A DNA stretch of 64,000 bases from Brassica napus (taxonomy: Eukaryota; Streptophyta; Magnoliopsida; Brassicales; Brassicaceae), in NCBI RefSeq assembly GCF_020379485.1, contig NW_026014879.1:62001-126000 (forward strand), given 5' to 3'. The translations under genes and the position numbers were made by a program. Shown piece by piece: positions 10,604 to 21,067 of the stretch. Numbering within the stretch: the stretch's first letter is position 1; each line of letters starts with the position of its first letter. A model generated the notes under the pieces. It was not told where the DNA came from. It did no database searches and saw only the letters and a list, made by a program, of their open reading frames with translations.

Positions 10604-13600
10604 TCCCCTCCCTCTTGAAAAGGATTTGTCCTCAAATCTGGCTCATCTGCAAAATAAGGAACCAAGTCAGTGATATTAAAACTATTGCTCACATCATACC
10701 TTCCTTGGAGATCCAGCTTGTAAGCATTGTTGCCGATTTTCTTTATGATCTCAAATGGTCCATCAATCCTTGGCATGAGCTTGGATTTCCTCTCATTAGG
10801 AAATCTTTCTTTCCTTAGGTGAATCCAGACTTGATCACCCACTTCAAAGACTCTTTCACGCCTCCCCTTGTTTGCTTGTTTGGCATATTGCTTAGTCTTC
10901 TCTTCTATGTTGCGCCTTGCTTGTTCATGAAGTTGTTGTACCTTCTCTGCCTTCTTCTTGCCATCAAGACTAACTCTTTCACACTCAGGTAAAGGTATTA
11001 GATCCAAAGGAGAGATGGGATTGAACCCATAAACAATTTCAAATGGAGAAAACTTAGTAGCAGAATGCACAGCATGATTATATGCAAATTCACAATGAGG
11101 CAAACAATCTTCCCATGATTTCAAGTTCTTCTTTATAATTGCACGCAAGAGTGTACCAAGAGTTCTATTAACTACTTCAGTCTGACCATCAGTTTGTGGG
11201 TGACAAGTAGTAGAAAATAATAGCTTAGTGCCTAGTTTAGACCAGAGAGTTTTCCAAAAGTAGCTTAGGAACTTAGTATCTCTATCAGATACAATAGTCT
11301 TAGGCATGCCATGTAAACGCACAATCTCCTTAAAGAACAAGTTAGCTACATGCAATGCATCATCAGTTTTATGACAAGCAATGAAGTGTGCCATCTTAGA
11401 AAATCTATCAACTACCACAAAGATTGAATCTTTACCAGTACGAGTTCTAGGCAATCCAACAATGAAGTCCATAGAGATATCATTCCAAGGATGATAAGGG
11501 ATGGGTAAAGGCGTGTACAAACCATGGTTTTGGACTTTGGACTTAGCTTGTTTACAAGTTGCACACCTTTCACAGAGTCTTTCCACATCTCTTTTCATCC
11601 GCGGCCAGTAGAAGTGATCCTGCAAGGTCTTGAGAGTTTTTGCGACACCAAAATGTCCCATGAGGCTTCCTCCATGAGATTCCCTAACAAATAAATCTCT
11701 CAAAGAACAATTAGGCACACAAAGTCTATTATCATAGAAAAGAAATCCATCCTGCCTAAAGTAATGTCCAGCAGCAAATTTCTCACAAGACTTATAAGCA
11801 TCTTTAAATTCAGGATCATTCTCATACATTACTTTAATCTGCTCAAATCCTAATAGCTTAACATCAAGAGTGTTCAAGAGAACATACCTTCTGGATAGTG
11901 CATCAGCAACTATGTTTTCCTTACCTTGTTTATACTTGATGACATAAGGAAATGTCTCAATGAACTCAACCCACCTTGCGTGTCTCTTGCTGAGTTTGTT
12001 TTGGCTTTTAAGGTACTTGAGAGACTCATGATCAGTGTGAATGACAAACTCCTTGGGCCATAGGTAATGCTGCCATGTCTGCAAAGCCCTCACCAAAGCG
12101 TAGAGTTCCTTGTCATAAGTAGCATAGTTGAGAGTCGCTCCTCCTAGTTTCTCACTGAAATATGCTATGGGTCTCTTCTCCTGCATAAGAACAGCACCAA
12201 TTCCAATTCCTGAAGCATCACATTCAATTTCAAAAGTTTTATTGAAATCAGGAAGTATAAGAAGAGGGGCATTAGTAAGCTTCTCTTTTAGGCATTGAAA
12301 GGCAAGTTCTTGTGCTTCTCCCCATTTGAATCCAACTTCTTTCTTGATCACCTCAGTCAATGGAGCGGCTATGGTGCTAAAATCTTTTACAAACCGTCGG
12401 TAGAAGCCAGCTAATCCATGGAAGCTTCGCACTTCACTGATGGTTTTAGGAATCGGCCACTCTTGTATTGCTTTCACCTTCTCTTGATCTACCTTTACTC
12501 CATCTGCACTCACAACAAAGCCTAGAAAAACCAAGTGATCCGTTCCAAAAGTACACTTCTTAAGGTTAGCAAAAAGAGATTCCTTTCTAAGCACATCAAG
12601 AACAGCTCTAAGATGTCCTATATGATCATTAAAGCTCTTACTGTATACAAGGATGTCATCAAAGTATACCACAACAAATATGCCAATGAATGATCTAAGA
12701 ACATGATTCATTAATCTCATGAATGTACTAGGTGCATTGGTTAATCCAAATGGCATGACTAACCACTCATAAAGACCATGTTTAGTTTTGAATGCAGTTT
12801 TCCATTCATCTCCTTCTTTCATCCTAATCTGATGGTATCCACTTTTCAAATCAATCTTAGAAAATATGCAGGAACCATGCAATTCATCAAGCATATCATC
12901 TAATCTAGGAATAGGATGGCGATACTTTACAGTGATGTTGTTGATGGCTCTACAATCAACACACATGCGCCAGCTTCCATCTTTCTTAGGCACAAGAAGC
13001 ACTGGTACTGCACATGGGCTCATGCTCTCACGGATATGCCCCTTTGCCATCAACTCCTCAACTTGTTTTTGCAGTTCTTTAGTCTCCACGGGATTAGTCC
13101 TATAAGCTGGCCTATTTGGAAGTGTAGAACCAGGAACAAAATCAATCTGATGCTCAATCCCTCTAAGAGGTGGAAGACCAATTGGATTATCTTCAGGAAA
13201 TACATCTTCAAATTCCTGTAAAAGACACTTAATTTCACTCGGATATACCGGTGTTGGGTCAGTAACATTCAAAAGAGACTCTTTAAAGATAAGTAAAAGA
13301 ATAGATTGATGAGCATTGAGAGTTCTTTTGATTTCACCCGATTTGGCATAGAGACTATGCTGCTTCTTTGATTCAGGTTTGAGGTCTATTTCTTTCTTCT
13401 TTTGTAGCTGCAGTTGATCTTGATGAACTTCCTTTGGTGTTAGAGGAACCAGCACAGTCTTCTTTCCTTTGAACTCAAACGTGTGCTTGTTGGTGTAGCC
13501 ATCATGTATCACTCGTCTATCTGATTGCCATGGCCGACCAAGAAGGATATGTCCAGCTTCCATAGGCAATACATCACAGAGAACCTCATCCTCATACCTT

Positions 13601-15084
13601 CCAATTGCAATGGGAACCGAAACCTGACTAGAAACCCTCATTTCTCCTTCTTCATTCAACCATTGAAGCCGGTAGGGCTTTGGATGTTTCTGTACTTGGA
13701 GGCCAAGCTTCTTTACCATAGTTTCACTAGCTACATTCACACAACTTCCTCCATCAATGATAAGACTACAGACCTTTCCTTGCACAAGGCACCGAGTGTA
13801 GAATAGATTCTCTCTCTGTTCTTGCTCTTCAGCTTTACTTTGCAAACTCAAAGTTCTTCTAGCCACCAATAACCTTCCTTTCACGGGTTCTTCTTCATAT
13901 TCTTCTTCAATAAGCGCCTTACACTCAGACTCTGAAAGCTCATCCTCAGATTCATACTCTCCATTCTCAAGAAGAATCATGATTCTTTTATTGGTGCACT
14001 CATTTGCATAATGGCCTCTACCCTGACACTTAAAGCACTTAACATCTCTAGCTCTTGCACTTGAAACCTCGGCCTTTCCTTTATCCTTGCTGTAAAAGGA
14101 ATTTGGCTTTGAGTCTTCTTTCAGTTGCGGTTTGCTTTCCTTTTGATAGCTAGACTTTTCTTCTTTAGTTCCCTGAAGTCTGGTGTTGTAACGAGAATGA
14201 GAATGGCCCTTCCTCTTAACTTGTTGCTCAACTAGTATAGCTTTGTGAAGCATCTCTTCTATCTCCACATAGTGCTGCATCTCAACATTATCTTGTATCT
14301 CTCGGTTGAGACCTCCTAAGAACCTAGCCATAGTAGCTTCTTTATCTTCAGAAACACGAGCTCTCAGCATCAACAGCTCCATGTCTTGATAGTATTCTTC
14401 AACAGATCGAGATCCTTGGGTGAGTCTTCTTAACTTCTGGTGCAAGTCGCGATGATAGTGATTTGGCACAAATCTTTTACGCATGAGAGCCTTCATCTCG
14501 TGCCATGTTTCAACGGGATACTCTTGGTTAAGTCTCCTGGTAGTCACAAGCTGGTCCCACCAACTCAGCGCATAGTCATGGAACTCAGTTGCTGCTATCT
14601 GAATCCTTTGGGCATTGGTGTAGTGCTTACAGTTAAACACCAACTCCATCTTCTTTTCCCATTCCAAGTAAGCATCCGGATCAACTTTGCCATGGAAAGG
14701 AGGTATCTTCAGCTTTAAACCAGCAAGATCATCTCTGTAAGTTCTCCTTTCATCATGATCTCTTCTATGTCTCCTTCTACTATCTCTAGAAGAGGAACTG
14801 CTGTGCGTGGCTCGGTTACGCTCATAGTAGTGGTCTGTTTCTTGTGATTCAGCATGCTCTCTCGGGGTTTCATCACGTCTTTCTCGTCTAGACTCATTGC
14901 TATGACCTTGGCCCGTAGCTTGCCTTATCTCTTGCCTTATTTCATCGCGAAGTTCCTTCATACTGCTCTTGATCATATCAGCAACGGTAGTGATCATCGT
15001 TTGGTTTAATTGCTCAGTCATCTGATCTCTCAATAACTTGTTCTGTCTCACGAGTTCTGCTTCATCTTCCGACTCTCTCACCAT
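10369..15084 (-). CDS. gag-pol: CRM-type Gag-Pol polyprotein, intact (1571 aa)
   Basis: A single frame encoding capsid, protease, RT, RNase H and integrase. I place the start at the ATG at 15084, in the good context ACCATGG; the frame is open slightly further upstream but only from a GTG. Domains in order: charged N-terminus; retrotransposon Gag core ([19 protein letters not shown], about 128); zinc knuckle [14 protein letters not shown] (about 350); protease with [12 protein letters not shown] (about 443), the Asp-Gly-Gly form that I associate with CRM; RT with [10 protein letters not shown] (about 807); RNase H with ECDASG (about 956); integrase with an HHCC finger (about 1134-1175), catalytic D, D, E near 1202, 1266 and 1303, and GPF (about 1442). 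The C-terminus (about 1494-1571) is encoded within the 3' LTR and carries [10 protein letters not shown], the putative centromere-targeting motif. No frameshift or stop: probably competent. Confidence 0.95.
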   Translation of the reverse strand: MVRESEDEAELVRQNKLLRDQMTEQLNQTMITTVADMIKSSMKELRDEIRQEIRQATGQGHSNESRRERRDETPREHAESQETDHYYERNRATHSSSSSRDSRRRHRRDHDERRTYRDDLAGLKLKIPPFHGKVDPDAYLEWEKKMELVFNCKHYTNAQRIQIAATEFHDYALSWWDQLVTTRRLNQEYPVETWHEMKALMRKRFVPNHYHRDLHQKLRRLTQGSRSVEEYYQDMELLMLRARVSEDKEATMARFLGGLNREIQDNVEMQHYVEIEEMLHKAILVEQQVKRKGHSHSRYNTRLQGTKEEKSSYQKESKPQLKEDSKPNSFYSKDKGKAEVSSARARDVKCFKCQGRGHYANECTNKRIMILLENGEYESEDELSESECKALIEEEYEEEPVKGRLLVARRTLSLQSKAEEQEQRENLFYTRCLVQGKVCSLIIDGGSCVNVASETMVKKLGLQVQKHPKPYRLQWLNEEGEMRVSSQVSVPIAIGRYEDEVLCDVLPMEAGHILLGRPWQSDRRVIHDGYTNKHTFEFKGKKTVLVPLTPKEVHQDQLQLQKKKEIDLKPESKKQHSLYAKSGEIKRTLNAHQSILLLIFKESLLNVTDPTPVYPSEIKCLLQEFEDVFPEDNPIGLPPLRGIEHQIDFVPGSTLPNRPAYRTNPVETKELQKQVEELMAKGHIRESMSPCAVPVLLVPKKDGSWRMCVDCRAINNITVKYRHPIPRLDDMLDELHGSCIFSKIDLKSGYHQIRMKEGDEWKTAFKTKHGLYEWLVMPFGLTNAPSTFMRLMNHVLRSFIGIFVVVYFDDILVYSKSFNDHIGHLRAVLDVLRKESLFANLKKCTFGTDHLVFLGFVVSADGVKVDQEKVKAIQEWPIPKTISEVRSFHGLAGFYRRFVKDFSTIAAPLTEVIKKEVGFKWGEAQELAFQCLKEKLTNAPLLILPDFNKTFEIECDASGIGIGAVLMQEKRPIAYFSEKLGGATLNYATYDKELYALVRALQTWQHYLWPKEFVIHTDHESLKYLKSQNKLSKRHARWVEFIETFPYVIKYKQGKENIVADALSRRYVLLNTLDVKLLGFEQIKVMYENDPEFKDAYKSCEKFAAGHYFRQDGFLFYDNRLCVPNCSLRDLFVRESHGGSLMGHFGVAKTLKTLQDHFYWPRMKRDVERLCERCATCKQAKSKVQNHGLYTPLPIPYHPWNDISMDFIVGLPRTRTGKDSIFVVVDRFSKMAHFIACHKTDDALHVANLFFKEIVRLHGMPKTIVSDRDTKFLSYFWKTLWSKLGTKLLFSTTCHPQTDGQTEVVNRTLGTLLRAIIKKNLKSWEDCLPHCEFAYNHAVHSATKFSPFEIVYGFNPISPLDLIPLPECERVSLDGKKKAEKVQQLHEQARRNIEEKTKQYAKQANKGRRERVFEVGDQVWIHLRKERFPNERKSKLMPRIDGPFEIIKKIGNNAYKLDLQGRYDVSNSFNITDLVPYFADEPDLRTNPFQEGGDDMIMDRHKDGDKEFKDQSREEDDALVIPPGPITRAKARRLKEAVGSLLMISWKQEDGLDGRLINQDTLITIQAMVSN
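10604..10614 (-). other. Polypurine tract of element C
   Basis: The minus strand reads GAGGGAGGGGA directly before the LTR start TGATATG. It is also part of the pol reading frame. Confidence 0.88.
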
Positions 15085-15585
15085 GGTACCTGATTCAGAA
15101 AACACTCAAACAAGTAAGATGTTCACAAGAATCAAATCAGAACAATTAGTCGACGCGGAAACAACTTTCAAAAGATTCAAAAGATAGAAAACTTGCAGAT
15201 CACGGATTAGAGAATTCAAATCGACAAGACTAAGATTAGATCTATCAATTTTGGATTTATGCAGATCAGATTCAAGACAAATAAGAACAGATCTATCACA
15301 GAAACAACACAAATCAAGTTATTCAGCAAGTGATTCGACAGATCAAGCGATTCGATTACTTCCTTCACACGGATCGGATGAGTTTGATTCAAAATATGAT
15401 AAGAACACTTAGATCTAATAGGATTCAACACAGACGATTAGCAATCAGGTGATATGCTACTCAGATGATACGAGAAACAACAACAGATCGCAGATCTATC
15501 AATGGTAATCAAAGAAGTTGAAAAGTTTATTTGAAACAGAAGAGAAATCGAAAACTTCCCAATCCAAAGCAGCTCTGATACCACT
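15085..15585 (-). other. 5' untranslated leader of element C
   Basis: About 500 bp between the primer-binding site and the pol ATG, AT-rich with several AGATCT and GATCTG words. I see no ORF of note. The sequence TCAGGTACCATGG at its end is almost shared with D (TCAGGTACCAATGG). Confidence 0.7.
15572..15583 (-). other. Primer-binding site of element C
   Basis: The minus strand reads TGGTATCAGAGC, two bases after the LTR end (…CATTA-AG-TGG). The two-base gap supports the LTR ending in TTA rather than in the more canonical TTCA three bases earlier. Confidence 0.9.
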
Positions 15586-15732
15586 TAATGAACTCCTAGG
15601 ATGCTTCTTTGGATTGAATTGGATAGATCCTTGTATAAACGAATCAGAGACTCAAGTTTATCAAGGTGATGGATCGTTTGGTGACACAAAGAGTTGCGGA
15701 ATGGCTCCTTGATACTCCTAGATGACTAGCTT

Positions 15733-15782
15733 GGATATTACACACCAAAATAGACACCCTTAGTTGTTGGATATGACACACC
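15733..15782 (-). promoter_or_regulatory. U5 14-mer pair in the LTR of C
   Basis: GGATATTACACACC (15733-15746) and GGATATGACACACC (15769-15782), plus-strand spelling, lie downstream of the TATA box in the transcribed part of the LTR. Two to three copies of this word occur in C, D and the TRIM. Function unknown; a packaging or dimerisation signal is an inference. Confidence 0.55.
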
Positions 15783-15885
15783 AACGAGATTCACTCAAGA
15801 CTTGATGAGAAGTAAAGAGAGAACAAAGAAATCTGATAGATTTGTAGAAAAAGGATTGTGATTAAAAGAGAGAACGCAAACACAC

Positions 15886-15893
15886 TTATATAG
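15886..15893 (-). promoter_or_regulatory. TATA box of element C
   Basis: The minus strand reads CTATATAA in the middle of the LTR, preceded in U3 by two GGAGCCTGTTCC boxes. It is the likely Pol II core promoter. Confidence 0.7.
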
Positions 15894-16408
15894 AGAAGTA
15901 TGGAACAGGCTCCATATTCTCGAGATCATTAAAGGGAACAGGCTCCCTTGGAACTACAACAAAGACTAAAGACTTATTCAAATTCGAAAAGAGTTTTTAA
16001 AACATGAAATAAAAACCATAGTTTAAAAATAACCTAAGGTGGAACCGTGATACATCATCTAAGGTTTATGTAAGTAACTTGTGGCCTCATTAAAAACCTT
16101 CCTTTGGAAAACCCAATGGGACAAAACCAAAGGCTAGGAAAAGAGCACACACAAGCACTTGCTTAGATGATGATCAGTTTGAAACCATTGCTTGAATGGT
16201 GATAAGAGTGTCTTGATTGATCAAACGTCCATCAAGACCGTCTTCTTGCTTCCATGAGATCATAAGTAGACTTCCAACAGCTTCTTTGAGTCTTCTAGCT
16301 TTGGCGCGAGTGATGGGACCTGGTGGAATGACTAAGGCATCATCTTCTTCCCTTGATTGGTCTTTGAACTCTTTATCTCCATCCTTGTGCCGGTCCATGA
16401 TCATATCA

Positions 16409-16995
16409 AAGCTTCTTACAAAGTGACTCATCCTGGTTTGATTGGAACGACGAAGAAGCTGTCCTATTCCCAAACTGGGAAACTGGAATCACCTGATTTG
16501 AAAGTGGGATAACTTCTTCATCCCAACTCCTATGAGATTTATTCAACTTCCTGGTGTTTCTCCAACCCTTTATGTATCCAAATCAAGCTTCTTACAAAGT
16601 CATTCATCCTGGTTTGATTGGAACGACGAAGAAGCTGTCCTACTCCCAAACTGGGAAACTGGAATCACCTGATTAGAAAGTGGGATAACTACTTCATTCC
16701 AACTCCTATGAGATTTATTCAACTTCCTGGTGTTTCTCCACCATTTTATGTATCAAAATCAAGCTTCTTACAAAGTGATTCATCCTGGTTTGATTGGAAC
16801 GACGAAGAAGCTGTCCTATTCCCAAACTGGGAAACTGGAATCACCTGATTTGAAAGTGGGATAACTTCTTCATCCCAACTCCTATGAGATTTATTCAACT
16901 TCCTGGTGTTTCTCCAACACTTTATGTATCCAAATCAAGCTTCTTACAAAGTGATTCATCCTGGTTTGATTGGAACGATGAAGAAGCTATCCTAT
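16409..16995. repeat. CentBr-like satellite, block 2a
   Basis: About 3.3 monomers between C and D. The type differs from block 1: GATTTGAAAG, GTGTTTCTCC and TATCAAAATC variants appear. Rare variants GTGACTCATCC, AACCCTTTATG, AGTCATTCATCC and CTACTTCATTCC recur after D near 21986-22270. Confidence 0.93.
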
Positions 16996-17779
16996 TGATG
17001 AGATCCTAGGATGATGCTCTGGAACAGATGGGATAATCCTTGCAGAAACGAATCAAAAGACTCAAGCTTCTCAAGGTATGTGGATCGAATGGTGACACAA
17101 GAGGCTGCGGAAAGGCTTCTTGATACTCCTAGGCTTAGATCGGATATGACACACCTCTCTAAAGCCCTTGGGCGTTGGATATTACACACCAACAGACTGG
17201 ATATTACACACCAGACACTCACTCACGACAAGAGAGAAAAGAACCAAAAGGTTTTGATAAAAGATTGCATAATGATAAAAGAAGATGGCTACAAGCTTAT
17301 ATAGAGAAGGCTGGAACAGGCTCCACTTCTCGAATTCATTAAAGGGAACAGGCTCCCTTGGTAATCTAAAAACAAGACTAAGACTTATTCAAATTTTAAA
17401 AGAGTTTCGAAAACTAAATAACATAAAAGCATAGCTTAAAATATAAGATAAGGTCTCCATGTGGACAGACCAAGATCAATCATCTAGGAGATAGGAGAAG
17501 TAGACTTGTGGCCTCGTTAAAAACCTTCCTTTGGAAAACCCAGTGGGACAAAACCAAAGGTTAGGAAAAGAGCACACACAAGCTACTTGCCTAGATGATG
17601 ATCAGCTTGAAGGTGGAGTAGCTTGAATGATGGTTAAGGTGTCTTGGATGATCAAGCTTCGGCCAAGACTAATGTATTCTTCTTGTTTCCAAATGTTCTT
17701 CAAGGTTGCATCCTCAGCTACAAGCTCTTCAGGTTCAGGTTCATGCTTCCAGTCCTTGGTGCTTTCCATGATCATATCA
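16996..17779 (-). repeat. 3' LTR of element D
   Basis: 784 bp; minus strand TGATATGATCATGG… to …GATCTCATCA (TG…CA). It encodes the last ~59 residues of the ORF. Its first 14 bases equal those of the C family LTR. Confidence 0.93.
17528..17560 (-). other. Post-stop hairpin in the 3' LTR of D
   Basis: Minus-strand arms CCTTTGG and CCAAAGG around TTTTGTCCCACTGGGTTTT, about 40 nt after the stop codon. The 5' LTR copy is at 21600-21632. Confidence 0.7.
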
Positions 17780-20340
17780 TCCCCTCCCACTTCAAAAAGA
17801 TTTGTCCTCAAATCTGTGTTACCTGCAATAGAAGGGACCAAGTCAGTAACATCAGAGTTTATAATCAGATTACACTTACCTTGCAAGCCTCTTTGATAGG
17901 CATTGTCGCTGACTGGTTCTATTAGGTAGAAGGGACTGATCCATTTGGCTTTCCTCACTCCTGAGGCATTACTGAGACCTGATACATTGAAACAAGACAA
18001 GTTAACACAAGCAAAATCATCATAGAGTAAGAGTCTTATCCCAAAGTTGTATTTTCTCGGTTTTGGCTTGTATGCTGCATCTGGAGGTGCTTCTTTGATG
18101 AGGATGAAGCAAGTGACGTCCTGATGTCTCTCCTGGCTTAGATCAGGCGGCTTGAAACGTTTGTCTTCCTCACGCTTGTTCTTTCCCTTGGTATGCTTCA
18201 AAGCTTCCATATATTCTGCACATGACTCTTTTGGCAAAAACAAGTGCATCATATCTGTGTAATCAATAAAAGAACTCTTGAAAACATGATTAGTTACCTT
18301 AGCATGCTCACCTGGTCGCCATAGATAGGATTGAGATGTTCTAAACTCAGAAAAGTTCAGACAAAGCAAACACAGAATCACCCGTCTTGTAGAACCCATA
18401 ACTCTTTCATTTGAGAAGCTTTGGTCATGATTCCAGTTCGACGTGAGACCCTGATGAGTGTAGTTTCCATTGCAGTTGAGTTTGTTGCTTAATTCCTTCT
18501 GGTTGCTGAGATATGATCCTCGGACTGCTCCTATGTCAAAGTTGGCGGCTAGACAGCTTCCAAGATTTGATTGTTGCATCTCCAACTTAGCCAAGTATCC
18601 ATTCTTGATACTCTGATCATTACTATAGCCTCTCTTTTTGAAAATTCTAGCACTCAAAACTGTTTGTCCTGTACCAATAGAAAGCAAATCAGGTTTCATG
18701 CGTTTCTTTGAGTGTAGATAATTACCTCGGGTTTGTTTATTTGAAGTTTGATGTAGACTGAGTCCATCTGGTGGTTTCTCCTTGATTTGGGAAGAAAACA
18801 TGAGTCCTCCTCCTGCTCCAGTAATCACTTCACCATTTTCTTTAGTGAAATCTCCATTTCCACTCTTGGTTTGACAGTCTCTGAAATGGTATTGAAGTTT
18901 TTGCAAATCTGGTGGCTTCCACACTTTGACATTATCAAGAAGCAAAGCATTTTGATCAGCTTCCAACTCCTTATAACCCCAGCTGGTTTTAGCACGAGCA
19001 GAGCACTCTCCAAGGATGATAAGTGTGCTGTCATATGCTCCAGGTTTCCACAAGTAGATCTGTAACCTTCCAGCCCAATCTGATATAAGCAGCTCACAGA
19101 ATTTGGCTAAACCGATATGTTTTGCGGAATTGACAATATCTTGATGATCAGGTGGCCATTTGCTGCGTTTTCCGGTTTGTTGGATCCAGGAAAGAGTGGG
19201 TAACATTCTCCAATTGGTTTCGTAGTGAAAATCTTGCTGAGCTGAGACGTGCATCCCTTTAGCTTCAGAGGGTAAAAGATCACCAAAAACAATTGTTGTT
19301 GCTGCCGATTTCTTCTCAATCACTATGGGATTGTTCCTGTGATTCCACAACTCTCCTCCAGGCTCAAATACAACATGTTCCATGCCCAGTTCGTGTCTTG
19401 AAAGCTCTACTGCTCTGGTCTTGTTCCACACAAAAGGAGTGATGAGAAAAGTACCCAAGATTGTCCTTTGGAAACCGTTTGAATCAGTGACAAATAGATG
19501 CTCTACTCTACTGTCTGATTTTGATTCCTTGAGTGCCTCCTCTTCTATTACATCCTGTTTGAAGAGAATCAGGTCGTCCTTGATGGGTTGATCATCTTTC
19601 TGAATGGTGATTGTTGGAATCTCGGTTTGATCTTCTTGAACTAGTGCAGCCAAGTCTGATTGTGCAACTGAGTCTGGTTCTGCATCTTTGAGTTCTGAGA
19701 CAGTTGAGGAAAGCGCTTGGTTCTGTACTTCTAAGGATGGAGATATAGTCTTGGACTGTTTAAGTTGTTTCTCCACATCCCTAAACGCTTGTGAAATTGC
19801 CTTCCTTATGCTATCTTCAAAGGAATGGGTTGATGTTTTGCTTGATGAAACCAGGTTACTAGATGGACTTGATCTCTTGCTGTCTGGTTGTTTCTGAACT
19901 GATAATGAAGAACATAGCTTTGTCTCAGGCTGCTTTTGAATAACTTCCTTGTGGTACTGTCTTGGAACGTACTCTCTACGCATCAAAGCCCTCAGCTTAA
20001 GCCATGTTTCCACTGGTTCTTTTCCATCAAGTCTTCTGCACTTTATCAACTGATTCCACCATCTTAAAGCATGACCACAAAACTCAGCAGTAGCCATTTG
20101 AATCTTCTTTCTTTCAGCATAGTGTTGACTACTGAAAATCAACTCAATTTCCTTTTCCCACTTCACATAAGCTTCAGGATCCGCCTTGCCTTGGAATGGA
20201 GGGATTTGAAATTCATATCCAGCATGCTTCCGGTTCCTGTCAAACTGATCAAACTCTTTTTGCCTGTACTCATCTCTGGTTGATCTTGAGCATTCTCTAT
20301 TCTTCTTTGGCTGATGTTTTCCTTTGTGCTCCTTCTCCAT
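17602..20340 (-). CDS. Chimeric Gag/integrase-tail protein of element D (912 aa), central part unrecognised
   Basis: The start is the ATG at 20340; upstream the frame opens only from a GTG. Residues about 40-145 are a Gag core like that of C (IPPFQGKADPEAYVKWEKE, WWNQLI, PVETWLKLRALMRREYVPRQ). A Ser/Gln/Asp-rich linker follows (about 145-290). The centre (about 290-790) is not recognised; it has recurring PPD words (KPPDLQKLQ, WPPDHQDI, KPPDGLSL, KPPDLSQE, APPDAAYK) and W/R-x-PG words (LWKPGAYD, LWRPGEHAK). The end resembles the integrase C-terminus of C (WISPFYLIEPVSDNAYQRGLQ, then DLRTNLFEVGGDDMIM) and runs into the LTR. It lacks the zinc knuckle, every catalytic motif and, compared with C, the [10 protein letters not shown] segment. 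The frame is intact over 912 codons, which argues for recent selection or very recent insertion. It may act as a Gag-like or targeting partner; this is inference. Confidence 0.85.
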   Translation of the reverse strand: MEKEHKGKHQPKKNRECSRSTRDEYRQKEFDQFDRNRKHAGYEFQIPPFQGKADPEAYVKWEKEIELIFSSQHYAERKKIQMATAEFCGHALRWWNQLIKCRRLDGKEPVETWLKLRALMRREYVPRQYHKEVIQKQPETKLCSSLSVQKQPDSKRSSPSSNLVSSSKTSTHSFEDSIRKAISQAFRDVEKQLKQSKTISPSLEVQNQALSSTVSELKDAEPDSVAQSDLAALVQEDQTEIPTITIQKDDQPIKDDLILFKQDVIEEEALKESKSDSRVEHLFVTDSNGFQRTILGTFLITPFVWNKTRAVELSRHELGMEHVVFEPGGELWNHRNNPIVIEKKSAATTIVFGDLLPSEAKGMHVSAQQDFHYETNWRMLPTLSWIQQTGKRSKWPPDHQDIVNSAKHIGLAKFCELLISDWAGRLQIYLWKPGAYDSTLIILGECSARAKTSWGYKELEADQNALLLDNVKVWKPPDLQKLQYHFRDCQTKSGNGDFTKENGEVITGAGGGLMFSSQIKEKPPDGLSLHQTSNKQTRGNYLHSKKRMKPDLLSIGTGQTVLSARIFKKRGYSNDQSIKNGYLAKLEMQQSNLGSCLAANFDIGAVRGSYLSNQKELSNKLNCNGNYTHQGLTSNWNHDQSFSNERVMGSTRRVILCLLCLNFSEFRTSQSYLWRPGEHAKVTNHVFKSSFIDYTDMMHLFLPKESCAEYMEALKHTKGKNKREEDKRFKPPDLSQERHQDVTCFILIKEAPPDAAYKPKPRKYNFGIRLLLYDDFACVNLSCFNVSGLSNASGVRKAKWISPFYLIEPVSDNAYQRGLQGKCNLIINSDVTDLVPSIAGNTDLRTNLFEVGGDDMIMESTKDWKHEPEPEELVAEDATLKNIWKQEEYISLGRSLIIQDTLTIIQATPPSS
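17780..17790 (-). other. Polypurine tract of element D
   Basis: The minus strand reads GTGGGAGGGGA just before the LTR, within the ORF as in C. Confidence 0.85.
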
Positions 20341-21067
20341 TGGTACCTGAGACACAAATAAAACAGAAACCAGTAACTAGTTCTAAGAGAAACAACACTC
20401 AGAATTAACAACAGATCAATTTAAAACGACAAGCAAATCAAATAAAACAGTTTGATAATCAGAACAATTTACCAACGCAATATGATCGATCAATCTTAAA
20501 CAGAGACAGATTAAATTCGAAATCTAATCAACCAAACAAGATAGATTATATTCAAAGCAATAAGAACAGATCGGAATCACACAAATCCAAAACAGAAACA
20601 GATTAAGCAAATCGATTACTTCTGCAACAAGAATGTGAAAAGTTTTTTTATCAGAAACGAGATCAACAAGCTTGAATCTATTAAAAACTCACCAACACAA
20701 TCATAGATCAATCAAAACTAGTGAGAGTAAGAATAGATCGACAGGTTTTTTTTTTTTTAACAAACACAAACGGATTCAGATCAAGCAATCGGATAACTTG
20801 ATAAACAAGGATCCGAACAGTTTAATACCCAAAACAAGATCTAATTAACCCAAATTCGATAGATTCTTACACAAGAAACACAGATCAACACGAAATCAAA
20901 GAGTATATGAAGAGACTTCAACAGATTCGTGATCAAAACACTCAGATTTATCAGATTTTAACAATAGAAACACAGATCGATCAAAATCACAACAGAATAT
21001 GAAGAGATCAAATCGAAAACAGATAGAAATCAAAACACTTCCCTTCCAGAGTTGCTCTGATACCACT
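20341..21067 (-). other. 5' leader of element D
   Basis: About 730 bp, strongly AT-rich, with a run of about 13 T near 20745 (plus strand). No ORF is supported. It includes the primer-binding site at 21054-21065. Confidence 0.7.
21054..21065 (-). other. Primer-binding site of element D
   Basis: The minus strand reads TGGTATCAGAGC, separated from the LTR end (CATCA) by two bases; initiator tRNA-Met type. Confidence 0.9.

Larger units (their letters stand above)
9781..16408 (-). mobile_element. CRM-type Ty3/gypsy retrotransposon C, full length
   Basis: 6628 bp with two 823-bp LTRs, initiator tRNA-Met primer site, polypurine tract and one uninterrupted Gag-Pol frame. The domain order RT, RNase H, integrase is that of Ty3/gypsy. 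The pol frame runs 234 bp into the 3' LTR and ends with a [18 protein letters not shown] motif. Both are known traits of CRM (centromeric) elements; in Brassica this would be the CRB group, which I infer without a search. By eye the LTRs are identical, implying recent insertion. Flanking bases (…TTTTA and AAGCT…) do not form a target-site duplication, and 12 bp of the satellite consensus are missing between them. Confidence 0.92.
15586..16408 (-). repeat. 5' LTR of element C
   Basis: 823 bp; no difference from the 3' LTR was noticed. The outer end abuts satellite at AAGCTTCTTAC. Confidence 0.92.

Noticed and set aside
10369..15105. Start of Gag-Pol at the upstream GTG (adds seven residues)
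   Set aside because: Plants initiate at ATG; the ATG seven codons later has context ACCATGG. The same correction was applied to D, E and F.
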